Below, in pieces: positions 1-4,820 of a DNA stretch of 5,540 bases. Position 1 is the first letter of the stretch; the number at the start of each line of letters is the position of its first letter. The DNA comes from Rhodospirillales bacterium (GTDB lineage Bacteria; Pseudomonadota; Alphaproteobacteria; Reyranellales; Reyranellaceae), in NCBI GenBank assembly GCA_013205335.1, contig JABMNB010000381.1:1-5540 (forward strand), in the 5' to 3' direction. Under the pieces are notes generated by a model that saw nothing but the letters and a program-made list of their open reading frames with translations, was not told the origin of the DNA and did no database searches. Made by a program: the position numbers and the translations under genes.

Positions 1-849
1 CTGCTCGCGCAAGCGCTCGACGAGGCCGGCGTCGGCCTGGCCGATCTCGACGCCATCGCCGCGACCGGCGGGCCGGGGCTGATCGGCGGCGTGATGGTGG
101 GCGTCATGACCGCCAAGGCGCTGGCCTTCGCGCACGACAAACCGTTCATCGCGGTCAACCATCTCGAAGGTCATGCCCTGTCCGTGCGCCTTGCCGAGCC
201 GGTTTCGTTTCCCTATCTGCTGCTGCTCGCGTCGGGCGGCCACTGCCAGCTGCTCACGGTTCGCGGTCCTGGCGACTTCACGCGGCTGGGCACGACCATC
301 GACGATGCGGCGGGCGAATGCTTCGACAAGACCGCCAAGCTGCTGGGCCTCGGTTTCCCCGGCGGGCCCGCCGTCGAGAAAGCGGCCGAGGGCGGCGATC
401 CGCGCCGCTTCGCGCTGCCGCGTCCGATGTGGCGCAAGCCCGGCTGCGACTTCTCCTTCTCGGGCCTGAAGACCGCGGTGCGCCAGACGGTCGAGAAGCT
501 GCCCGCCGATGATCCGCGCGCCGTCGCCGATCTCTGCGCCTCCTTCCAGCGCACGGTGGGCGACGTCTTCGCCGACCGCTGCGCCAACGCGCTGGCGCTG
601 GCCCCCTCGTCGACACTCGTGGTGGCCGGCGGAGTTGCCGCCAACGTCTATCTGCGCGGACGGCTCGCAGACGTCGCGGCGGCGCATGGCGCCCGGCTGG
701 TCGCCCCGCCGGTCAGGCTCTGCACCGACAATGGCGCCATGATCGCCTGGGCCGGTGTCGAACGGCTGCGTCTCGGCCAGGTCGATGCGCTCGATTTCCG
801 TCCCCGGCCGCGCTGGCCGCTCGATCCCGCCGCCGCCAATCGGGTGTAG
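1..849 (+). CDS. tsaD: tRNA N6-adenosine threonylcarbamoyltransferase TsaD, 5'-truncated
   Basis: TsaD transfers the threonylcarbamoyl group from threonylcarbamoyl-AMP to A37 of ANN-decoding tRNAs, working in the cytoplasm with TsaB and TsaE. The frame is open from base 1, so the gene enters from the left; 282 codons are visible and roughly 60-75 N-terminal residues are missing against the usual 340-360. The first visible motif is TGGPGLIGG (about 64-90). The metal-binding HLEGH follows at 160-174, matching the two histidines of E. coli TsaD, and the third ligand is the aspartate of CTDNGAM (codon 727-729). Further family blocks are ASGGHCQL near 229, DDAAGECFDKTAKLLG near 301, FSFSGLKTAV near 454 and GGVAAN near 628. 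All key residues are intact. The in-frame GTG at 91 lies inside a conserved block and is not the start. The stop is 9 nt before the next gene, suggesting cotranscription. Confidence 0.97.
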   Translation: MLAQALDEAGVGLADLDAIAATGGPGLIGGVMVGVMTAKALAFAHDKPFIAVNHLEGHALSVRLAEPVSFPYLLLLASGGHCQLLTVRGPGDFTRLGTTIDDAAGECFDKTAKLLGLGFPGGPAVEKAAEGGDPRRFALPRPMWRKPGCDFSFSGLKTAVRQTVEKLPADDPRAVADLCASFQRTVGDVFADRCANALALAPSSTLVVAGGVAANVYLRGRLADVAAAHGARLVAPPVRLCTDNGAMIAWAGVERLRLGQVDALDFRPRPRWPLDPAAANRV

Positions 850-858
850 ACTGCCGCC

Positions 859-1494
859 ATGAGCCAGGCCCCGCCCGCCTTCGACACCGTCGCCGCCTTC
901 GCGACGCCGATCCTGATCGCCGATCTTCCCGACGGGCCGCAGCTCAATGCCGCGCTGATCCCGATCCTGGCCAAGCGCGAGGCCGAACAGGCGAACGAGC
1001 CGCACAGCACGCTCGGCGGCTGGCAATCGACCTGGGACCTCGACAAATGGGCGGGCGTTCCGGCGATCAAGCTGCTGGCGAATGCGCGCAACATCGCCAA
1101 CCGCAGCACGAGCGATCGCCAGGGCAATGCGGTCTCGATCGCGTGGAAGGCCAACATCTGGGCCAACATCAACCGCGGCGGTCACGGCAACGAATTCCAT
1201 TCCCATCCCGGCAGCTACTGGTCGGGCGTCTACTATGTCGACGATGGCGGCATCCCGGCCGATCCGTCGCTGGGCGGCGAACTCGAGTTCATGGATCCGC
1301 GTGGCCCGGCGCCGGCGATGTATGCGCCCTATCTCGCCTTCAGCCTGCCGGGCGGTCTTTCGGTCGGCACCAACCAGACGATCTCGCCCCGGGCCGGGCG
1401 GCTGGTGATGTTCCCGTCGTGGGTGCTGCACCAGGTGCGACCCTATCGCGGCACCGCGCAGCGCATCTCCATCGCCTTCAATCTCAGCCTGTGA
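859..1494 (+). CDS. Putative 2-oxoglutarate/Fe(II)-dependent oxygenase (TIGR02466 / 2OG-FeII_Oxy_5-like)
   Basis: This 211-residue protein looks like the small 2OG-Fe(II) oxygenases of the TIGR02466/PF13759 type, which use Fe(II), O2 and 2-oxoglutarate; the substrates of most members are unknown. The N-terminal FATPI (residues 14-18) resembles the family's opening strand. The cupin-like core is recognisable: NEFHSHPGSYWSGVYYVDD (111-129), then GGELEFMDPRG (139-149), then GRLVMFPSWVLHQVRPY (180-196) and QRISIAFN (201-208). H114 or H116 and H191 are likely iron ligands and R202 the likely 2-oxoglutarate salt bridge. The carboxylate ligand is not obvious, because the first motif reads HSH, not HxD. 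There is no signal peptide, so it is probably cytoplasmic. ATG 859 begins 9 nt after tsaD with only a weak ribosome-binding site, and its TGA overlaps the GTG start of gpsA, implying translational coupling. Fold assignment is fairly firm; substrate is unknown. Confidence 0.8.
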   Translation: MSQAPPAFDTVAAFATPILIADLPDGPQLNAALIPILAKREAEQANEPHSTLGGWQSTWDLDKWAGVPAIKLLANARNIANRSTSDRQGNAVSIAWKANIWANINRGGHGNEFHSHPGSYWSGVYYVDDGGIPADPSLGGELEFMDPRGPAPAMYAPYLAFSLPGGLSVGTNQTISPRAGRLVMFPSWVLHQVRPYRGTAQRISIAFNLSL

Positions 1495-2480
1495 CGGCGA
1501 TCGCGCATATCGGTGTCGTCGGCGGCGGCGCCTGGGGAGCGGCGCTGGCCTGCCTCGGACGCCGGGCCGGGCGCCGGGTGACCCTGTGGTCGCGTGATCG
1601 CAGTGTTTCGGCGGGGATCGCGCACGACCGTCGCAATGAGGTCTACCTGCCGGGACAGTCGCTCGACGCCGGCATCGAAGCGGCAACGGACCTCGCCGAG
1701 CTCGCCGGCTGCGATGCGATCCTCCTGGTCTGTCCGGCCCAGGCGTTGCGCGTCGTGGCGCATGACCTGCCCGGCAGCGGCCCTGTCGTGATCTGCGCCA
1801 AGGGAATCGAAGCCACGAGCGGCCTGCTGATGCCCGAGGTGCTGGCCGAGGTGCTGCCGGGTCGGGCCATCGCCATGCTCTCGGGCCCGAGCTTCGCGGA
1901 GGAGGCCGTGCAGGGTCTCCCCACCGCGGTCAGCATCGCCACCGCCGATGCAGCGCTCGGCCGCGACCTCGCGGCCTCGCTTGCCGCCGGCATGTTCCGA
2001 CCCTACTGGACCGACGATGTGGTGGGCGTCTCGCTGGGCGGCGCGGTGAAGAACGTGCTGGCCATTGCGGCCGGCATCGTCGAGGGCCGCGGCCTCGGCC
2101 ACAACGCCGCCGCCGCGCTCATCACCCGAGGCTTCGCCGAGATGGCGCGGCTCGGTCTCGCCATGGGTGCCCATCTCGAAACGCTGACGGGACTGAGCGG
2201 GCTCGGCGATCTCGTGCTGACCTGCCACGGGCCGCTGTCGCGCAATCGCTCGCTCGGCGCCGCGCTCGGCAAGGGCATGTCGCTCGAGGCCTACATGAAG
2301 GGCCGGCGGCAGGTGGTGGAAGGCGCGGCGACCGCGCCGGCGGTTCTCGAACGCGCGGCGAAGCTCGGCATCGAGATGCCGATATGCACCGCCGTCGATG
2401 GTATCCTGCATCGCGGCGCGGGACTCGACGATTCGATCCGTGCCCTGTTGGCGCGGCCGCTGCGGCGCGAAGGCAAGTAA
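1491..2480 (+). CDS. gpsA: Glycerol-3-phosphate dehydrogenase [NAD(P)+], GpsA
   Basis: GpsA reduces dihydroxyacetone phosphate to sn-glycerol-3-phosphate with NAD(P)H in the cytoplasm, supplying the backbone for membrane phospholipids. The product is 329 residues, the usual length. The Rossmann dinucleotide loop GVVGGGAWGAALA lies at residues 8-20. CAKGIE (102-107) and SGPSFAEEA (131-139) are family signatures. The catalytic lysine is K187 in GGAVKNVLAIAAG, followed by the GLSGLGDLVLTC block (234-245, with D240), SRNRSLG (250-256) and VVEGAATAP (275-283). The GTG at 1491 is chosen because it leaves six residues before the Rossmann strand and overlaps the preceding TGA in a GTGA arrangement typical of coupled genes. 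The same frame is open further upstream to about 1047, but that part overlaps the oxygenase and does not resemble GpsA. No key residue is missing. Confidence 0.96.
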   Translation: MTAIAHIGVVGGGAWGAALACLGRRAGRRVTLWSRDRSVSAGIAHDRRNEVYLPGQSLDAGIEAATDLAELAGCDAILLVCPAQALRVVAHDLPGSGPVVICAKGIEATSGLLMPEVLAEVLPGRAIAMLSGPSFAEEAVQGLPTAVSIATADAALGRDLAASLAAGMFRPYWTDDVVGVSLGGAVKNVLAIAAGIVEGRGLGHNAAAALITRGFAEMARLGLAMGAHLETLTGLSGLGDLVLTCHGPLSRNRSLGAALGKGMSLEAYMKGRRQVVEGAATAPAVLERAAKLGIEMPICTAVDGILHRGAGLDDSIRALLARPLRREGK

Positions 2481-2484
2481 GGGC

Positions 2485-2490
2485 GGGGGA
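2485..2490 (+). promoter_or_regulatory. Ribosome-binding site of the EVE-domain gene
   Basis: A purine-rich GGGGGA stands 6 nt before ATG 2497, inside the 16-nt gap after gpsA. It supports starting the EVE gene there, not at the in-frame ATG 2398, which lies inside gpsA and would add unrelated residues before the conserved MAYWLIKSEP start. Confidence 0.55.
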
Positions 2491-2496
2491 AACGAA

Positions 2497-2901
2497 ATGG
2501 CTTACTGGCTCATCAAGTCCGAGCCTTCGGTGTATTCCTGGGCGCAGTTCGTGAAGGACGGGCAGACCTCCTGGACGGGCGTGCGCAACGCCCAGGCCGC
2601 GAACAACCTCAAGGCAATGAAGCCCGGCGACCGCTGCTTCTTCTACCATTCCAACGAGGGCAAGGAGATCGTCGGCATCGCCGAGGTCGTGAAGCCCGCC
2701 TATCCCGATCCCACCGACCAGGCGGGCAAGGCCGTCACCGTCGATGTGAAGCCGGTCGCGCCGGTGAAGACGCCGGTGACGCTGGCGGCCGTCAAGGCCG
2801 ATCCGAAGCTCGCCGATTTCGGCCTGGTGCGTCAGTCGCGCCTGTCGGTGGTTCCTGTTTCCGCCGAGCAGTGGAAGCTCATCGAGAAGATGGCGAAGTA
2901 G
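2497..2901 (+). CDS. EVE-domain protein (THYN1-like, PUA-like fold)
   Basis: This 134-residue protein is essentially a single EVE domain, a PUA-related fold. EVE domains are thought to bind modified nucleobases in DNA or RNA; eukaryotic THYN1 and bacterial stand-alone versions belong to this family, and their cellular role is largely unsettled. Visible landmarks are the start YWLIKSEP (residues 3-10), W26 with GVRN (28-31), RCFFYHSN (46-53), IVGIAEVVKPAYPDPT (58-73) and the C-terminal LVRQSRLSVVPVSAEQW (110-126). The usual central motif is close to RNYQARNNL as I recall it; here it reads RNAQAANNL, so the tyrosine and arginine are both alanine (A32, A35). The start is fixed by the conserved N-terminus and the GGGGGA site upstream. 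It lies 16 nt after gpsA and 22 nt before the transporter, in the apparent operon. It has no signal peptide or membrane segment. Confidence 0.9.
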   Translation: MAYWLIKSEPSVYSWAQFVKDGQTSWTGVRNAQAANNLKAMKPGDRCFFYHSNEGKEIVGIAEVVKPAYPDPTDQAGKAVTVDVKPVAPVKTPVTLAAVKADPKLADFGLVRQSRLSVVPVSAEQWKLIEKMAK

Positions 2902-2923
2902 TCACTTCGTCAGCAGCACGGTC

Positions 2924-3784
2924 ATGATCGACAACACCCGCGGCATCGTGGCGAAGCTGGCGTCGGTCGTCGTCTTCATCTTCAACGATGCGCTGATCAA
3001 GCTCGCCGCCGAGACCGTGCCGTCGGTCCAGTCGATCGGCGTGCGCGGCCTGTTCGCCACGCTGTGGTGTGCGCTGGCGCTTCTGGCGACAGGGGCCTGG
3101 CGCAAGATGGCCTACGCGGTCCATCCCAAGGTCATGCTGCGCGGCGGGCTGGAGGCGGGAGCGGCCATCATCTACCTGATCGCCCTGTTCCAGATCCCCT
3201 TCGCGATCGCCACCGCCGTCAACCTCTCCACGCCGCTCATCCTGACGGTGCTCGCCGTGCTCATCCTGAAGGAGGATGTCCGCTGGCGGCGGTGGACCGC
3301 AGTGGGCGTAGGCTTCGCGGGCGTGCTGCTGGTCATCCAGCCGCGGCCCGGCGACATCAACGGCTGGACCTGGGTAGCGCTCACCGGCACTTTCCTCGGC
3401 GCCTTTCGCGACGTCATCGCGCGTCACCTGCCGCCGGCCGTGCCGACGCTGGTCGTCTCCTTCACCACGGCGATCACCGTTGCCGTCGTCGGCTGCGCCT
3501 GGGCCCTGGTCGAGGGCTGGCAACCGATCGATGCGCGCGCCCTGGGCTACATCGTGGCGTCGTCGCTGCTGCTCGCGATCGGCTATCAGTTCCTCGTCAT
3601 CGCGCTGCGTTCGGGCGGCGAGATCTCGGTCATGGGATCGTTCCGCTACTCCTCGATCCTGTGGGCGCTCGCCATCGGCTACGTCGTGTGGGGCGAGGTC
3701 CCCAACACCCTGGCGTTCGCCGGCATCGCCGTGATTGTCGGCTCAGGCCTCTACATCCTGCATCGCGAGCGGGTCTCGCGGTAG
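2924..3784 (+). CDS. DMT-superfamily (EamA-type) transporter, ten predicted membrane helices
   Basis: This 286-residue polytopic inner-membrane protein has the two-repeat EamA layout. Hydrophobic segments lie at about residues 8-27, 35-57, 70-89, 91-115, 122-139, 147-161, 172-196, 206-228, 233-255 and 261-279. The end of the first repeat carries the typical loop LKEDVRWRRWTAVGVGFAGVLLVIQP-like region (115-140), with a charged E/D-R stretch before a glycine-rich helix and a terminal proline; GEVPNTLAFAGIAVIVGSG (257-275) is its counterpart in the second repeat. Family members export amino acids or metabolites or import compounds such as S-adenosylmethionine; the substrate cannot be read from sequence. 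ATG 2924 has no clear ribosome-binding site, so the in-frame GTG at 2948 (residue 9) is a possible alternative start. It is 22 nt after the EVE gene and last in the run, converging on the amidohydrolase gene across a palindromic repeat. Confidence 0.9.
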   Translation: MIDNTRGIVAKLASVVVFIFNDALIKLAAETVPSVQSIGVRGLFATLWCALALLATGAWRKMAYAVHPKVMLRGGLEAGAAIIYLIALFQIPFAIATAVNLSTPLILTVLAVLILKEDVRWRRWTAVGVGFAGVLLVIQPRPGDINGWTWVALTGTFLGAFRDVIARHLPPAVPTLVVSFTTAITVAVVGCAWALVEGWQPIDARALGYIVASSLLLAIGYQFLVIALRSGGEISVMGSFRYSSILWALAIGYVVWGEVPNTLAFAGIAVIVGSGLYILHRERVSR

Positions 3785-3807
3785 CAGGGCATCCAACGTC
3801 ATTATGT

Positions 3808-3834
3808 CCTCTCCGCCACGAAGTGGGGGAGAGG
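3808..3834. repeat. Hairpin 1 of the composite element
   Basis: The stem is CCTCTCC (3808-3814) paired with GGAGAGG (3828-3834), then a G/G mismatch, then CCAC (3816-3819) paired with GTGG (3823-3826) around a GAA loop. It begins 24 nt after the transporter stop and could act as its 3'-end structure; the following AAGGGG is not a terminator T-run. Confidence 0.8.
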
Positions 3835-3840
3835 AAGGGG

Positions 3841-3859
3841 CCCATTGCGAAGCAATGGG
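3841..3859. repeat. Hairpin 2, perfect 8-bp stem with GAA triloop
   Basis: CCCATTGC (3841-3848) pairs perfectly with GCAATGGG (3852-3859) around GAA. Its core GCGAAGC is a sequence known to form an unusually stable DNA mini-hairpin. Compared with its counterpart at 3927-3939 it carries an extra ATT on one side and AAT on the other, lengthening the stem by three pairs without breaking it. Confidence 0.8.
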
Positions 3860-3861
3860 TA

Positions 3862-3923
3862 GGTGAGGTGGTGCGAGATAAGAAAGCGATGCGTCGATAG
3901 CGAGAGCGGAGACCCACCTCACC
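3862..3923. repeat. 10-bp inverted arms flanking the central spacer
   Basis: GGTGAGGTGG (3862-3871) and CCACCTCACC (3914-3923) are exact reverse complements. They enclose a 42-nt spacer (3872-3913) that is less GC-rich than the arms and shows no ORF or clear palindrome of its own. Pairing of the arms would close the whole element into a branched structure. Confidence 0.75.
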
Positions 3924-3926
3924 CTC

Positions 3927-3939
3927 CCCGCTTCGCGGG
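3927..3939. repeat. Hairpin 3, 5-bp stem with TTC loop
   Basis: CCCGC (3927-3931) pairs with GCGGG (3935-3939) around TTC. Read on the - strand this is CCCGCGAAGCGGG, the same GCGAAGC core as hairpin 2 but without the three extra stem pairs. Confidence 0.7.
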
Positions 3940-3945
3940 TCCCCT

Positions 3946-3975
3946 CCCTCTCCCCCCGCAGGCGGGCGGAGAGGG
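3946..3975. repeat. Hairpin 4, right-end counterpart of hairpin 1
   Basis: CCCTCTCC (3946-3953) pairs with GGAGAGGG (3968-3975); after a C/C mismatch, CCCG (3955-3958) pairs with CGGG (3963-3966) around CAGG. The outer stem is the same as in hairpin 1, and the mismatch sits at the same place, but the inner stem differs (CCAC/GTGG there). On the - strand it lies 36 nt beyond the amidohydrolase stop and is not followed by a T-run. Confidence 0.8.
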
Positions 3976-4000
3976 CGAAGAGGCTGATGTTGTGAACGTT

Positions 4001-4013
4001 AGGATGTAATCCT
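4001..4013. repeat. Short 5-bp palindrome at the amidohydrolase stop
   Basis: AGGAT (4001-4005) and ATCCT (4009-4013) pair around GTA and overlap the stop codon of the - strand amidohydrolase gene. It is small and may be chance. Confidence 0.3.
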
Positions 4014-4755
4014 ACCGCGCCACCCAGGCCTGGTAGTCGCGGGCGACCTCGTCGACGGCGGTGTCGTAGAAGCGCTTGCCGTGCTCGGGCGTCGCCTGGT
4101 TGGGGTCCGAGCCGATGCGACCGTCGGGAAAGGTGCGGCGGTAATCCTCGGCGTCGGCGAACGAGCCGTTCGGCGCGATGCGCGGCTCCATCTCCTTGCG
4201 CTGGATCGTCTCGGGATACTTGTACCAGGTGAGCGCCACCTCGGAGGCGGTGGCGTGGCTGCCCTCGCCCGTCGGATAGAGCTCGGAGCTCAGCCGCTTG
4301 ATGCCCGCCCCGTCCCACCAGTTACGCAGGGCACACTTGATGGAGGGCTGGTTGCTCATCCTCTCCATCGAGCGCTCGGCATAGATCTCGGAGAACGCCG
4401 CCGTGACGGTGGCGATGTTGCCGCCATGGCCGTTCACGAAGAAGAAGCGCGTGAAGCCGTGCCGCGCCAGCGACACCACCGTGTCGCGCACGACGGCGAT
4501 CAGCGTGGTCGGCTTCAGCGTGATCGAGCCGGCGAAATCCAGGTGATGCTGCGCCATGCCGACCGAGATGGTCGGCGCCACCAGCGCGCCCACCTTCTCG
4601 CCGGCGCCGCGGGCGATCATTTCCGCCGTCAGCGCGTCGGTGCCGATCAGACCCGTGGGGCCATGCTGCTCGGTCGAGCCGATCGGGATGATGATGCCGG
4701 TCTTGGTCTTGAGATAGTCGTCGACGAACTGCCAGGTTTTGAGCTGAAGCTGCAC
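4012..4755 (-). CDS. Creatininase-family metal-dependent amidohydrolase
   Basis: The 247-residue product belongs to the creatininase family, cytoplasmic di-metal hydrolases that open cyclic amides or cleave formamide or peptide bonds. Members include creatinine amidohydrolase, the FAPy deformylase ArfB and the mycofactocin peptidase MftE. The metal-site motifs are present: IPIGSTEQHGPTG (residues 23-35, E29 and H31), GTDALTAE (38-45, D40), VNGHGGN (107-113, H110) and EGSHATASEVAL (164-175, H167 and E172). NGHGGN, where classical creatininase has a Glu two residues after the His, points to the broader family and not to creatininase itself. The C-terminal SDPNQATPEHGKRFYDTAV (216-234) is also typical. 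The start is GTG, preceded by AGGAG at 9-nt spacing. It follows the diaminopropionate ammonia-lyase gene by 65 nt on the same strand, which suggests a role in the same nitrogen-compound pathway. The exact substrate is unknown. Confidence 0.9.
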   Translation of the reverse strand: MQLQLKTWQFVDDYLKTKTGIIIPIGSTEQHGPTGLIGTDALTAEMIARGAGEKVGALVAPTISVGMAQHHLDFAGSITLKPTTLIAVVRDTVVSLARHGFTRFFFVNGHGGNIATVTAAFSEIYAERSMERMSNQPSIKCALRNWWDGAGIKRLSSELYPTGEGSHATASEVALTWYKYPETIQRKEMEPRIAPNGSFADAEDYRRTFPDGRIGSDPNQATPEHGKRFYDTAVDEVARDYQAWVAR

Positions 4756-4764
4756 GAAACGGAA

Positions 4765-4769
4765 CTCCT
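4765..4769 (-). promoter_or_regulatory. Ribosome-binding site of the amidohydrolase gene
   Basis: On the - strand AGGAG stands 9 nt before the GTG at 4755-4753. It is the clearest Shine-Dalgarno site in the window and decides this GTG start. Confidence 0.7.
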
Positions 4770-4779
4770 GTGATTGGCC

Positions 4780-4802
4780 CGCAGGATGCGTCTCTTCCTG
4801 CG
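4780..4802. repeat. Intercistronic hairpin between the lyase and amidohydrolase genes
   Basis: CGCAGGA (4780-4786) and TCCTGCG (4796-4802) form a perfect 7-bp stem with a 9-nt loop, inside the 65-nt gap. It lies just upstream of the amidohydrolase ribosome-binding site on the transcribed strand. No T-run follows, so it is more likely an mRNA processing or stability element than a terminator, or it is chance. Confidence 0.4.
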
Positions 4803-4820
4803 CCGAGACAAGGATACCGC

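Larger units (their letters stand above)
3808..3975. repeat. Composite inverted palindromic element (BIME/REP-like) between convergent genes
   Basis: This fills most of the 227-nt gene-free stretch between the transporter and the amidohydrolase. Two half-units face each other around a 42-nt spacer (3872-3913). The left half (3808-3871) contains two hairpins and the arm GGTGAGGTGG (3862-3871). The right half is its inverted counterpart: arm CCACCTCACC (3914-3923) and two hairpins up to 3975. After reverse-complementing, the halves align through GGAGAGG, AGGGG, CCC, GCGAAGC, GGG and GGTGAGGTGG. They differ mainly at positions where both sides of a stem change together. The layout resembles bacterial interspersed mosaic elements made of inverted REP units. 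Its position would allow bidirectional termination or 3'-end protection, but no T-run follows the stems. No transposase is visible. Similar CCCTCTCC...GGAGAGGG palindromes are, from memory, common between alphaproteobacterial genes. Confidence 0.85.

Noticed and set aside
1047..1490. Frame upstream of the gpsA start is open and would give a 477-residue fused protein
   Set aside because: The extra part is arginine/glycine-rich, overlaps the well-supported oxygenase in another frame and has no resemblance to GpsA; it is a high-GC artefact.
1443..2411. 322-codon open frame on the - strand opposite gpsA
   Set aside because: It lies antisense to an intact gpsA and its translation is low-complexity (rich in R, G, A, H, D) without a recognisable motif.
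2879..3523. 214-codon open frame on the - strand opposite the transporter
   Set aside because: It is hydrophilic low-complexity sequence mirroring a clear ten-helix membrane protein.
3785..4011. CRISPR array or classical intrinsic terminator in the repeat region
   Set aside because: The repeats are inverted halves of one element, not regularly spaced direct repeats, and no T-run follows any stem on either strand.
3743..4318. Open frame on the - strand running across the transporter end, the repeat and the amidohydrolase
   Set aside because: It crosses a structured repeat and two convincing genes in another frame; its composition is that of a shadow frame.
4081..4773. 230-codon open frame on the + strand opposite the amidohydrolase
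   Set aside because: It is antisense to a gene with complete metal-binding motifs and has no recognisable family features.
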